Origin: a virus
DNA length: 33,866 nt
Reading direction: 5' to 3' (one strand)
IMG/VR virus record: IMGVR_UViG_3300007276_000153
Coordinates: 1 to 33,866 of that record
Shown here one piece after another: positions 13,355 to 20,794 of this stretch (positions within the stretch are counted from its first letter, which is position 1; every line of letters starts with the position of its first letter). Position numbers and translations under genes: made by a program. Under the pieces are notes generated by a model, which did not search any database, was not told where the DNA came from, and worked only from the letters and a program-made list of their open reading frames with translations.

Positions 13355-13916
13355 CCCAGAAGAGTATCCTACATATCAGGTTTTAATAGATACAATAGTA
13401 AAAAAGTTCCCTAAGCAGGAGAGAGATGACCTCTCCCAGAATGCGTGGGAGGTAATTCTTACTAGGTGTAATAATTTTGATGGAACTAATAAAGAAGATT
13501 TTATAAAATTTATATCATTAACAGTTAGAGCAGAGTCTCAGAAGTATATGGATAGAGTAGTAAATCCTAGAACAGACTCTGTGGAGGATTTAGAGCTAGA
13601 TAAGTATGGAGAGCCACGCCCTTCTAAATCATTTAGGAAGACTATGCTCCACTTAGATGATGAGGCTTATGTAGATGAGAATGGAGACTCAGTATCTTAT
13701 TCAGACCTTACTAATAATCCAGATAGTGAGGAGGATGCCCTAGATGCTAAGTTAACTCTGGACGTATTAAGGGCTAATATTTCAGATAAGGACTACACAG
13801 CACTGGAGCTGTACTACCTTTGCGGATATAACCCTAGAGAGATAGTGGAGAGTGGCCTAACTGAGTTTACCCACCCTAAGCAGATATACTACATAATAAA
13901 TAAATATAAAAAATGA
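13344..13916 (+). CDS. Sigma-70/ECF-like RNA polymerase sigma factor (190 aa)
   Basis: The architecture fits a two-domain sigma factor. Residues about 12-75 (FPKQERDDLSQNAWEVIL, then FIKFISLTVRAESQKYM) resemble region 2. An acidic linker (about 95-130) follows, and residues about 145-190 (ISDKDYTALELYYLCGYN, ending IYYIINKYKK) resemble region 4 with its helix-turn-helix. In phages such proteins redirect host RNA polymerase to late genes. The gene lies upstream of the structural operon. The match is by pattern and spacing; another helix-turn-helix regulator is possible. Confidence 0.6.
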   Translation: MKINPEEYPTYQVLIDTIVKKFPKQERDDLSQNAWEVILTRCNNFDGTNKEDFIKFISLTVRAESQKYMDRVVNPRTDSVEDLELDKYGEPRPSKSFRKTMLHLDDEAYVDENGDSVSYSDLTNNPDSEEDALDAKLTLDVLRANISDKDYTALELYYLCGYNPREIVESGLTEFTHPKQIYYIINKYKK

Positions 13917-14134
13917 CAATATATAAAGCCCTGAAGGATAACACGCTCCTCCTAGTTAAACTAAAGAGAGCAGGCATAATAACAGTGAACCCACTTTATA
14001 AATTAGCCTTATATGAGGACTACCTTAATGCAGATGGCACTAAGCTGGAGAAGTATGAAGCTGTAGCTAAGAAGCGGAATTTATCTACTAGGTATATATC
14101 ACTAATAATAAATAAATTATCTAAAAGCTTATGA
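13913..14134 (+). CDS. Small helix-turn-helix-like protein (73 aa)
   Basis: A basic protein that overlaps the sigma-like gene by four bases and the phosphoesterase gene by four. The C-terminal region (EAVAKKRNLSTRYISLIINKL) has the spacing of a recognition helix and ends like the sigma region-4 helix upstream (IYYIINKYKK). It could be a DNA-binding partner or anti-terminator. The function is inferred from shape only. Confidence 0.5.
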   Translation: MTIYKALKDNTLLLVKLKRAGIITVNPLYKLALYEDYLNADGTKLEKYEAVAKKRNLSTRYISLIINKLSKSL

Positions 14135-14922
14135 GTAAGAAAACAGAAGTAGTTAGACTGGAGCCAAAAGAGCTCAGTCTTATACAGGAGATTAGAGAAC
14201 TAAGTAAAGGCAGAACCATTAAGCCTAAGATTAAATATGATAGAAGGCCACTGCCTTTATTTTTTGATAAAGATAAGAGTAGGGTTCTGGTAATAGGAGA
14301 CCTCCATGCTCCTTTTGATTTAGACCAGTATCTTATACACTGCCAGAAGGTGTATAAAGATTTTAATTGTAATACTGTTATATTTATTGGAGATATAATA
14401 GATAATGCATTCAGCTCATTTCATGAGATAGACCCTGATGGCTATGGAGCTGGAGAGGAGCTAGAGAGAGCTATAGCTAGAGTGGCCAGATGGTATGAGG
14501 CATTCCCAGTAGCCACTGTTATTCTAGGGAACCATGATAGGTTAATAAGGAGGAAAGCATTTTCTGGAGGCATACCTAAAGACTGGATAAAGGAATATTC
14601 GACTGTTTTAAATACCCCTCACTGGACTTTCACAGACCATGTGGTAGTAGATGATGTAATGTACATACATGGAGAAGGAGGGACAGCTAGAATGCGTATT
14701 AAGTCTGAGCACCAGTCAATAGTACAGGGACATTTACATACTCAGGCCTATATAGATTGGATATTCAATGCTCAGCAGAGAATTTTCGGAATGCAGGTAG
14801 GGACAGGCATAGACTTCTCCAGCTACAGCTTTGCCTATGCCAAGAGAGGTAAGAAGCCAGCAGTCTCCTGTGGAGTAGTTATTAATGGGATACACCCTTT
14901 TTTATTACCTATGAACTTATGA
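14131..14922 (+). CDS. Calcineurin-like metallophosphoesterase (263 aa)
   Basis: All metal-binding motifs of the family are present in order: GDLH (56-59), GDIID (87-91), GNHD (133-136), HGEG (180-183) and GHLH (200-203). The N-terminal 45 residues are a charged extension. The fold hydrolyses phosphate mono- or diesters with two metal ions; the natural substrate in phages is not known. Candidates are nucleotide second messengers or nucleic acid ends. The gene overlaps its neighbours at both ends, within the block after the sigma-like gene. Confidence 0.9.
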   Translation: MSKKTEVVRLEPKELSLIQEIRELSKGRTIKPKIKYDRRPLPLFFDKDKSRVLVIGDLHAPFDLDQYLIHCQKVYKDFNCNTVIFIGDIIDNAFSSFHEIDPDGYGAGEELERAIARVARWYEAFPVATVILGNHDRLIRRKAFSGGIPKDWIKEYSTVLNTPHWTFTDHVVVDDVMYIHGEGGTARMRIKSEHQSIVQGHLHTQAYIDWIFNAQQRIFGMQVGTGIDFSSYSFAYAKRGKKPAVSCGVVINGIHPFLLPMNL

Positions 14923-15041
14923 GATATTTAAAAAGAGTACTTAGAGCTTTAGTAATTATTCCAATAGCTATTATATCTGTAGCTATTTTAACGATAGTAC
15001 AGCTAATTTTAGAATTAATACAGGCCAGAAATGATAGATAA
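14919..15041 (+). CDS. Small membrane protein (40 aa)
   Basis: ATG at 14919 overlaps the phosphoesterase stop (ATGA). The protein begins MRYLKRVLRA and has one long hydrophobic segment (LVIIPIAIISVAILTIVQLI), then ARNDR. Positive-inside charge suggests N-in orientation. It overlaps the next gene by 11 bases. Too few features for a function. Confidence 0.55.
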   Translation: MRYLKRVLRALVIIPIAIISVAILTIVQLILELIQARNDR

Positions 15042-15177
15042 ACTTAGAGATAGAAAGGATTACATAGAGCAGATTCTAGAAAACTTTGGAGCAGATTCCA
15101 CTGAGAGAGTGGAGGACTTAATAGAGGAGCTGGATGATATTAAAATAACAATTAAAACCTTAAAGAGATATGAATAG
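15031..15177 (+). CDS. Small coiled-coil protein (48 aa)
   Basis: ATG at 15031 lies inside the end of the membrane-protein gene and runs to TAG at 15175-15177. It is almost entirely charged helix (MIDKLRDRKDYIEQILENF, then VEDLIEELDDIKITIK). Coiled-coil pairing with a partner is plausible. Overlaps on both sides support it. Confidence 0.55.
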   Translation: MIDKLRDRKDYIEQILENFGADSTERVEDLIEELDDIKITIKTLKRYE

Positions 15178-15481
15178 ATTTTTCTTAGTGAGCGTATATT
15201 GTAAGACTGATTCAGATTCAGCTATAGTGCTAGTACCTTACAGAAGTGAGACTGGTAACTTTGTAAATGAGAAGTATATCTTATCAGTAGTATTTCAAGA
15301 TAAGGATATAACATTTGCTGCCATTTCTGGAGTTAATGAAATATCTGGAGATGACTATGAGGATTTTAGAGCAGATGAGATGGTAAAAAGAAGAGTAATC
15401 TGCCCAGTCTGTGGAGCAGAGGCAGATGCAGAGTATAAACCTTACTGCAGTATCCTCTGCCAAATAGATGATATTATTTAG
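15170..15481 (+). CDS. Small protein with C-terminal zinc knuckle (103 aa)
   Basis: An N-terminal beta-like domain (residues 1-75) is followed by a four-cysteine cluster CPVCGAEADAEYKPYCSILC (about 78-97), with CxxC and CxxxC spacing that should bind one zinc ion. Such knuckles are found in small regulators and RNA- or DNA-binding proteins. It is the last gene before a strong terminator that separates the early/middle genes from the head operon. The specific role is unknown. Confidence 0.6.
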   Translation: MNRFFLVSVYCKTDSDSAIVLVPYRSETGNFVNEKYILSVVFQDKDITFAAISGVNEISGDDYEDFRADEMVKRRVICPVCGAEADAEYKPYCSILCQIDDII

Positions 15482-15505
15482 TAGCTTCTGTGTTTTAGTT
15501 TTTAG

Positions 15506-15533
15506 AGCCCTTCCTTCTGGAGGGGCTTTTTTT
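15506..15533 (+). terminator. Rho-independent terminator before head operon
   Basis: AGCCC-TTCC pairs with GGA-GGGGCT across a short TTCT loop and is followed by seven T residues. It lies 24 bases after the zinc-knuckle gene. Confidence 0.9.
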
Positions 15534-15572
15534 ATCACATACTACAAGTGAGTAGTATTTCTAGTAAAAAAA

Positions 15573-15605
15573 TACCCTAACATGGATATATATTAATAGA
15601 GGGTA
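15573..15605 (+). promoter_or_regulatory. Inverted repeat upstream of the head operon, possible late control region
   Basis: TACCCT (15573-15578) and AGGGTA (15600-15605) form a 6-bp inverted repeat with a 21-base A/T-rich spacer (TGGATATATATT). The interval from terminator to protease gene must contain the late promoter, but no TAnnTTTG is seen. It may be read by the phage sigma-like factor. Confidence 0.35.
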
Positions 15606-15623
15606 ACTCTTAAAGGAAAAAAT

Positions 15624-16766
15624 ATGCTAGCTAAAATATATATAACTGGAGTGATAGGAGAGGATGTTTCATTACTAGACGTAATGAGACAGTATAAATC
15701 ATTTTCTAATCCTACCTCAGTGGAGGTAATAATAGACTCAGTAGGAGGCTCAGTAGATGTAGGCCAGAGTATATTCTCTTACTTAAGAAATTTACAAATA
15801 CCAGTTAAGACTTATGCCAAGAGAGCCTACTCCATAGCCTCAGTTATTTTTATGGCTGGAGATGAGAGAGAAGTAGAGCAAGGGCAGGAAAGATTAATGA
15901 TTCACTTTCCTTTTGTACAGAATGCCTCAGGAGGCTCTAAGGAGCTAGAGGATTTAACTAAGCAATTAAAAGCACTAGAGAGTGACTTCATAAAGTTCTA
16001 TGGAATTTACACTGGCATAGATGCTGACACTATAAAGACACTTTTAGAGAATGAGACTTTCCTATCTGGAGATGATGCATTCGATTTAGGATTTGCCACT
16101 ACAGTGAGTATTCCTCTAGCTGCAGTAGCTTATTATACACCAGAGGAGATTAATGATACAAAAACTAACAAAAATGTAATTATGAAGAACGCAGAAAAAT
16201 TAATTAAAGCTCTGCAGGTATTTGTCTCTCCTAAGGAGGTTCCTACTGAGATAGTAGCTTTAGTATTACAGGATGCTAATGGTATTGAGATTACCTTTCC
16301 AGCAGTAGCAGATGATGCTATGCCAGAGGTAGGAGATACAGCTACTGTAGATGGTGCCCCAGCAGAGGGAGAGTATGTAGCTCCAGATGGCTCTACATTC
16401 GTATTCTCTGGAGGAGAACTTACTGAAGTAAAACCAGCAGAAGAGCCAGCTCCTGAGACAGAAGAGGAAGCTGCAGCTAGAATAGCTAAAGAGGAAGAGG
16501 ATGCTAGATTAGCTTTAGAGAATGAGAACTCTGAAATTACTAAGCTATTAGAAACCCTTTTTAATAAGGCTACTTCTGAAGTAGAGGAGAAATTCAATAC
16601 AGCTCTTACTGCTTTGGCAGAAGAGAACAAAAAAGTAAACGATGAGCTTAAAGCTATGAGAGTCCTTTTAGGCTCTGCAGAAGTAAAAATAGAAGCTCAG
16701 GAAAAAGAGAATAGAGGAACAGCAGGAAGAAGTAAAGCTCTTGCAATTTTGAATAAACGTAAATAA
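15624..16766 (+). CDS. ClpP-like prohead protease fused to scaffold domain (380 aa)
   Basis: Residues 1-175 are an S14 (ClpP-type) serine protease: GGSVDVGQSI (41-50) for substrate binding, Ser70 in AYSIAS as nucleophile, His94 in LMIHFPF. The usual third acid maps to the ENETFLSG region, where a Glu stands in place of Asp, as often in phage homologues. From about 190 on the protein changes to an acidic, Glu/Ala-rich coiled-coil region (EEAAARIAKEEEDARLALEN) typical of a capsid scaffold. The fused enzyme probably organises the procapsid and then cuts the scaffold. The major capsid gene follows after 29 bases. Confidence 0.88.
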   Translation: MLAKIYITGVIGEDVSLLDVMRQYKSFSNPTSVEVIIDSVGGSVDVGQSIFSYLRNLQIPVKTYAKRAYSIASVIFMAGDEREVEQGQERLMIHFPFVQNASGGSKELEDLTKQLKALESDFIKFYGIYTGIDADTIKTLLENETFLSGDDAFDLGFATTVSIPLAAVAYYTPEEINDTKTNKNVIMKNAEKLIKALQVFVSPKEVPTEIVALVLQDANGIEITFPAVADDAMPEVGDTATVDGAPAEGEYVAPDGSTFVFSGGELTEVKPAEEPAPETEEEAAARIAKEEEDARLALENENSEITKLLETLFNKATSEVEEKFNTALTALAEENKKVNDELKAMRVLLGSAEVKIEAQEKENRGTAGRSKALAILNKRK

Positions 16767-16795
16767 TTAAAAACTAAAATTAAAACTAAAAAATT

Positions 16796-17764
16796 ATGGC
16801 ATCACCGAATTTCACATTAACTGGATTAACTGGTTATGTTGACCAAAACAGAGAAGAGCTTTTATCTGCTGCTATTGCAGGAGCAAAGTCTAGCCAAGTG
16901 CTAGCAATGCAAACAGGTATTAAGGGCTCAGCAAATATCAATTTATTGGATACTGATTTAGTTTTCCAAGTTGATAATGTAGCAGGAAGAACTCCTGCAG
17001 GAGTAACTACTATCAGTAAAAGGACTATCACAGTGGCTCCTATTAAAGTAGAAGAGGATATTAATGTAAAGGGCTTAAATGACACTTATATCCAGCACCA
17101 ATTAAAAGCAGGTTCAGCAGACGATGCTATTCCTTTTGAGCAAGCATGGAGCGAACTTAAAGCTGCTAAAATTGCAGCACAACTTGAGACAGCTATCTGG
17201 CAGTCTGAGGTAGGTGGAGCTGGTGGTGCCAATATGGTACACTTTGATGGCTTCCTAGAAATTATCAAGGATGAGACTGCTAACGTAATTCACTCTAATG
17301 GCACTTCTGGAGGTATCCTTACAGCCACAGGTATTACTTCAGCTAATATTGAGGCTATTGTAGATGGTGTTTACACTTCTATTCCACTTGAATTATTGGA
17401 TAAGGATGATGTAGTTATCTTTATGGGACATGATAGGTTTAGACTATACACTCAAGCTTTGAAGGATTCTAACTTATTCCACTATGATGCCAAAGGCTCT
17501 AATTTCGAGATAATGGTACCTGCCACAAATGTTAAGGTAATGGCCTTGCATGGCTTGAATGGAGTAGCAGTAGATGGCAGCCCTATAGTAGCAGCTAGAA
17601 CTTCTAATATGATTATAGGAGTAGATTTAGAGCACGATGAGGATGTATTTGAAGTATGGTATTCTAAGGATGACAAAGTAGTTAAATTTGATGCAGGCTT
17701 CAAATATGGAGTACAGATTGCCTTCCCAGCAGAGGTAGTAGAATTTTCTACAAACGCAGTATAA
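16796..17764 (+). CDS. Major capsid protein (322 aa)
   Basis: The start MASPNFTLTGLTGYVDQNRE, followed by GAKSSQVLAMQTGIKG and LLDTDLVFQV, is a pattern I associate with the HK97-fold capsid proteins of Bacteroidetes phages. Length (about 320) and position behind the protease-scaffold agree. The upstream sequence is a long A-rich tract without Shine-Dalgarno, a strong Bacteroidota-type ribosome site. Codon use is richer in TTC, ATC and CAA than in the neighbours, consistent with high expression. A terminator follows. Confidence 0.9.
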   Translation: MASPNFTLTGLTGYVDQNREELLSAAIAGAKSSQVLAMQTGIKGSANINLLDTDLVFQVDNVAGRTPAGVTTISKRTITVAPIKVEEDINVKGLNDTYIQHQLKAGSADDAIPFEQAWSELKAAKIAAQLETAIWQSEVGGAGGANMVHFDGFLEIIKDETANVIHSNGTSGGILTATGITSANIEAIVDGVYTSIPLELLDKDDVVIFMGHDRFRLYTQALKDSNLFHYDAKGSNFEIMVPATNVKVMALHGLNGVAVDGSPIVAARTSNMIIGVDLEHDEDVFEVWYSKDDKVVKFDAGFKYGVQIAFPAEVVEFSTNAV

Positions 17765-17774
17765 TTAAATGATT

Positions 17775-17798
17775 AAGCCCTCTCTAGGGAGGGCTTTT
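17775..17798 (+). terminator. Rho-independent terminator after capsid gene
   Basis: AAGCCCTC pairs with GAGGGCTT around a six-base loop and ends in TTTT. It may partly stop transcripts so that capsid mRNA exceeds that of the genes after it. Confidence 0.88.
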
Positions 17799-17822
17799 AA
17801 CTAAAAACAAAAAGATAAAACA

Positions 17823-18419
17823 ATGGCATACGATGATAAAATCAGTGCTACTATAGCCTTCGACTATCAGGACAGACCCCTCAAGGGACTGGATGGTGGT
17901 AGAGCTATCTTAGTTAACTATGATGAAATTGATTTCGCCTCTACACCAAGAACAGCCTTAGCTCAGTTAGTAGCTTTTACATTAAAGGCTGGTGGTTCTG
18001 CAGGTTTTGAAATTCAATGGTATAAAGAACTGGCCAGTACTTCCAGTGCTTATGCTCCTAATGCTGAGGCAGTAGATGGATTTTCCCACAGCTTCTTAGG
18101 CAGAATGAGTAATGCTTCTGCAGCTAATGCAGAGATAGCTAAGGAATTAAAAGATGGTAGATTCCTAGTAATAGTAGAGACCAAGTATAAGGGAGCAGAT
18201 GGAGATGACTCTAAGGAAGCTTATAAAGTTTATGGATTTGATTCTGGACTTAAGCTAAGTGAGATGACTTATGCGTCTCAAGAGAATGAAGGTGGTATCT
18301 TATTTACACTAGCTACTCCTGAGGGAATGAGTGAGAGATTTCCTTACCAGACTCTATACGCTGTATCTAAGACTGCTACAGATGTATTAGTAACTGGACT
18401 ACTTACTCCTACCATTTAG
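17823..18419 (+). CDS. Structural protein, possible tail tube or head decoration (198 aa)
   Basis: A beta-rich protein with the segment KVYGFDSGLKLSEMTYASQE followed by GGILFTLATPEG. I recognise this style from structural genes next to the capsid gene in Bacteroidetes phages, but cannot place it firmly. The A-rich start (AAAGATAAAACA before ATG) implies strong translation. Possible roles are major tail protein or capsid decoration. It lies between a terminator and a hairpin, so its own transcript level may be tuned. Confidence 0.6.
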   Translation: MAYDDKISATIAFDYQDRPLKGLDGGRAILVNYDEIDFASTPRTALAQLVAFTLKAGGSAGFEIQWYKELASTSSAYAPNAEAVDGFSHSFLGRMSNASAANAEIAKELKDGRFLVIVETKYKGADGDDSKEAYKVYGFDSGLKLSEMTYASQENEGGILFTLATPEGMSERFPYQTLYAVSKTATDVLVTGLLTPTI

Positions 18420-18444
18420 GATTAAAGATTAAGGTTAAGATGTA

Positions 18445-18471
18445 AGGGAGCCTCAGTAACATGAGCTCCCT
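18445..18471 (+). terminator. Hairpin between structural genes, terminator-like without T tract
   Basis: AGGGAG (18445-18450) pairs with CTCCCT (18466-18471); inner CTCA/TGAG adds pairs around a bulge. No run of T follows (TATCTTATC), so it may be a partial terminator or an RNA processing or stability element. Confidence 0.5.
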
Positions 18472-18504
18472 ATCTTATCATCAAATAATTAAAGAAAAAA
18501 TATT

Positions 18505-18885
18505 ATGGCAAACTATAAGTTTAGATACCCTACAGCTCTTTACAAAACTGATGAAGGCTCTTACATTTCGCAGAAGACCCTCACAGATGAGATAGCTGAG
18601 AAATTCCTAGCAGAAGACCCTGAGAGAATAGCTCTATTCTCCTCCTATCCAGACTCGGTAGCTCCTCAGAGCGACGATATAGACACAGAGGTAATAGAAG
18701 ACACTGAGCCAGAGAACAGCGAAAATAAGCCACCCTGTACTCCATGTAAGAAAAAGAAAGAATTAATGGCAATTAACATGAATGAGCTCAGGGTTATGTA
18801 TCCTGACTTATCCACTCCAGTAGGAACTACTAAAGTGGACTTCGTTAATATGATAGTTAAATCAATTTTTAACACAGAAGACTAA
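18505..18885 (+). CDS. Head-associated protein with CxxC and SAP-like C-terminus (126 aa)
   Basis: Residues 1-50 form a small domain (FRYPTALYKTDEGSYISQKT). An acidic linker (SDDIDTEVIEDTEPENSE) and a PPCTPCKKKKEL motif follow. The C-terminal 35 residues (MNELRVMYPDLSTP, then TKVDFVNMIVKS) resemble small helix-extended-loop-helix or SAP domains that bind DNA. The protein may link capsid or portal to DNA. It overlaps the portal start in TAATG. The role is inferred. Confidence 0.55.
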   Translation: MANYKFRYPTALYKTDEGSYISQKTLTDEIAEKFLAEDPERIALFSSYPDSVAPQSDDIDTEVIEDTEPENSENKPPCTPCKKKKELMAINMNELRVMYPDLSTPVGTTKVDFVNMIVKSIFNTED

Positions 18886-19514
18886 TGAAATTAACTTATA
18901 ACCCTCATACAGACAGCCCTCTGGATATAAAGCCAGACAGGAGAACAGAGGTATTTAACTTTGGAGCAGATAATGCTTATCCTACCCTAGTAGAGACCCT
19001 TATTCAGGGCTCAGTCACAGCCAAAAACTGTGTAGGTAAGGTAGCAAAATCTATATACGGTAAAGGATTTGGAGAAGCTGGTAAGGTTAAAGTTAATAAA
19101 AGAGGCCAGAGCTTAAATGACTTTTTAAGAGTGGCAGGTAAAGAGCTAGCTACTCATAATAATCTATTTATCCATATAGGATATAATGGAGACCTCCAGA
19201 TAAACAGCCTAACTGTGATACCCACTACCTCCTGTAGAGTAGGTAAGGCAGATGACAAAGGCTACTCTGGTAAGATAGTAATTTATGATAACTGGGCTAA
19301 GGATGTTCAGCAGAGAGTACAGCCTGCTAAATTTGAGAGAGTAGATGTATATAACCCTAATAAGACTGTAATCCTTTCCCAGATAGAGAAGGCAGGAAGC
19401 CTTAAGCAGTATAAAGGGCAGATGCTCCATATTCAGGAGGCCACCAATGCTGTGTACAGCCTTAGTGACTTACACCCAGTACTAGAGGATGCTCTCCTAG
19501 AGAGTAGGGCTTAG
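18885..19514 (+). CDS. Portal protein, N-terminal part, ending at an in-frame TAG
   Basis: Residues 1-209 match the N-terminal half of a Bacteroidetes phage portal: FNFGADNAYPTLVETLI near the start and KNCVGKVAKSIYGKG after it. At codon 210 a TAG interrupts the frame within LLESRA-stop-SFRRRGADKG, and the same frame then continues uninterrupted to 20033. The full reading would be 382 residues, a normal portal size. As it stands the product would lack the C-terminal clip/wing and crown parts and would not be expected to work alone. Readthrough, a mutation in this genome, or a sequencing error are the options. Confidence 0.8.
   Translation: MKLTYNPHTDSPLDIKPDRRTEVFNFGADNAYPTLVETLIQGSVTAKNCVGKVAKSIYGKGFGEAGKVKVNKRGQSLNDFLRVAGKELATHNNLFIHIGYNGDLQINSLTVIPTTSCRVGKADDKGYSGKIVIYDNWAKDVQQRVQPAKFERVDVYNPNKTVILSQIEKAGSLKQYKGQMLHIQEATNAVYSLSDLHPVLEDALLESRA
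19512..19514 (+). other. In-frame TAG inside portal gene
   Basis: This single amber codon lies in otherwise continuous portal sequence. Downstream codons SFRRRGADKGFLNTK are conserved-looking and precede any possible restart, so they would be lost without readthrough. TAG is one base change from CAG, AAG, GAG, TTG or TGG. Confidence 0.85.
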
Positions 19515-19562
19515 AGCTTCAGACGTAGAGGAGCGGATAAGGGCTTCTTAAATACTAAGCTA

Positions 19563-20033
19563 ATGGTAGTAGCTCCTTTTGCCTCAGAAGAAGAGGAGGA
19601 TGACTTTAATGATGCTTTAAAGAGCCTACAGGGAGCAGAGAACTCAGGAGGAGTATTACTTCTGGAGGCTAGTAGCTTAGATGGAGATGTAAATACAGCA
19701 GTAAAGCTGGAGGACTTATCCTCAGCTTATAATGATACTATGTTCCAGTACTCAGAGGAACAGGCTAGGAAGAATATTTGTATAGCTTTTGAGGTGCCAC
19801 TTAATTTAGTGGATGCCACTGATTCTGGATTATTTGGAAACTCAGGAGAGCTCCTTACTTCCATGAAGCAAATACTCTGGGAGTCTCAGGAAGAGGTAAG
19901 AGATAGGCTAACAGAGACACTATCAGCTCTATTAAGTGACTCTTCAATAGTAGTAGAGGGAGAGCTAGAGATTATAGAGCCTTTTAAATTAGTAGAACCA
20001 GAACAAAAAATCCAGACAAATGAGCCTAGTTAG
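19563..20033 (+). CDS. Portal protein, C-terminal part (156 aa from internal ATG)
   Basis: This frame is the continuation of the portal gene; 19515-19562 also reads as portal sequence. The ATG at 19563 (MVVAPFASEEEEDD) is the only nearby start and has a poor context (AATACTAAGCTA upstream). Typical portal motifs are seen: SGGVLLLEASSL, ARKNICIAFEVPLNLV and GLFGNSGELLTSMKQILW. It overlaps the connector gene by 14 bases. A two-chain portal is theoretically possible but not known; I see this as the second half of one gene. Confidence 0.7.
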   Translation: MVVAPFASEEEEDDFNDALKSLQGAENSGGVLLLEASSLDGDVNTAVKLEDLSSAYNDTMFQYSEEQARKNICIAFEVPLNLVDATDSGLFGNSGELLTSMKQILWESQEEVRDRLTETLSALLSDSSIVVEGELEIIEPFKLVEPEQKIQTNEPS

Positions 20034-20532
20034 TAATGTAGAATTTAAAGCAGCCAGAGATATTGGTAATAAAGTAGATGAGTCTAAACTGACAGAGGCT
20101 ATAATACTTACAGAGAAAACAGAGCTCTATGACTTACTAGGGGAGTTCTTATTTGACTGTATCACTAATAAAGATTCAGTAGCAGCTCTCTGGGTAGATT
20201 TATTTGCAGGTAGCACATTTACAGTAAATGGAGAGACCTTTATCCATGATGGCCTGAAGGCAGTGGTAATAGATTTAGCATACAGCAGGTATCTTAGTGT
20301 ACTTAATCCAGTCTTCACTCCTTTTGGGATAGCCTTCAAGGATTCGGATGACCTAGAGAGAGTAGATAAGGAGACACTTAACAGATTAGTGACCAATGCT
20401 AAGAAGGATGCAGATGCTAAAATGAGAGTAGTTAAGAAGTACCTTGAGGAAAATTCGTCTAGCTTCCTTAGGTATAATAAAAAAGATACGCCTGATTTTG
20501 GGCTTAACCAAAGACGCTGGAGAACATTATAA
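20020..20532 (+). CDS. Head-tail connector-like protein (170 aa)
   Basis: A helical protein starting inside the portal's end. The pattern SNVEFKAARDIGNKVDESKL followed by ELYDLLGEFLFDCITN resembles small connector proteins found directly after portals in Bacteroidetes phages (DUF6712-like, from memory). It ends LNQRRWRTL. It probably docks under the portal and joins head to tail. The family assignment is moderate; the position is strong support. Confidence 0.65.
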   Translation: MSLVSNVEFKAARDIGNKVDESKLTEAIILTEKTELYDLLGEFLFDCITNKDSVAALWVDLFAGSTFTVNGETFIHDGLKAVVIDLAYSRYLSVLNPVFTPFGIAFKDSDDLERVDKETLNRLVTNAKKDADAKMRVVKKYLEENSSSFLRYNKKDTPDFGLNQRRWRTL

Positions 20533-20534
20533 TT

Positions 20535-20651
20535 ATGGGAACATTTGTATTAGGAGTAGTATTAGGAATGGTTTTAAATAATAATAGAAAGGCTGTTCTG
20601 GAATTAATTAAAGTAGGATATAATAAAGTTAAAAACACATTTAAGAAATGA
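20535..20651 (+). CDS. Small membrane protein (38 aa)
   Basis: ATG at 20535 follows AATT two bases after the connector stop. The protein has an N-terminal hydrophobic span (GTFVLGVVLGMVLNN) and a basic tail (VGYNKVKNTFKK). It overlaps the next gene by four bases. It begins the lysis/membrane cluster and could be a holin component; too short to tell. Confidence 0.55.
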   Translation: MGTFVLGVVLGMVLNNNRKAVLELIKVGYNKVKNTFKK

Positions 20652-20794
20652 GCACATTCACAATAGTAATTCTAGTAGTAGGTATTTTTGCAGTAGCAAG
20701 AGTAGCTCTCAGGAAACAGGATAGAGAACCTAATGATGAGAAATTAGGAGAGGGAGGAAACTCTGGAACAGATGTAAAAGGTAATCAAAAATGA
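20648..20794 (+). CDS. Small membrane protein (48 aa)
   Basis: ATG at 20648 lies in an ATGA overlap and the stop at 20792-20794 overlaps the next ATG. One N-terminal span (STFTIVILVVGIFAVARVAL) is followed by a polar, charged C-terminal tail (KQDREPNDEKLGEGG). The type I-like topology and setting suggest a lysis accessory such as a holin or antiholin. Confidence 0.55.
   Translation: MSTFTIVILVVGIFAVARVALRKQDREPNDEKLGEGGNSGTDVKGNQK

Noticed and set aside
16133-16630. Reverse-strand frame of 165 codons in the scaffold region
   Set aside because: It is the antisense of the acidic, Ala/Glu-rich scaffold domain of the protease gene; composition is a mirror image and there is no operon context.
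18885-20033. Genome-wide TAG reassignment (genetic code 15, TAG read as Gln) to explain the portal
   Set aside because: About 16 other genes end in TAG with a start codon or terminator right after it, and the tape measure ends in TAG TAG before a terminator. Only local readthrough or a mutation remains plausible.
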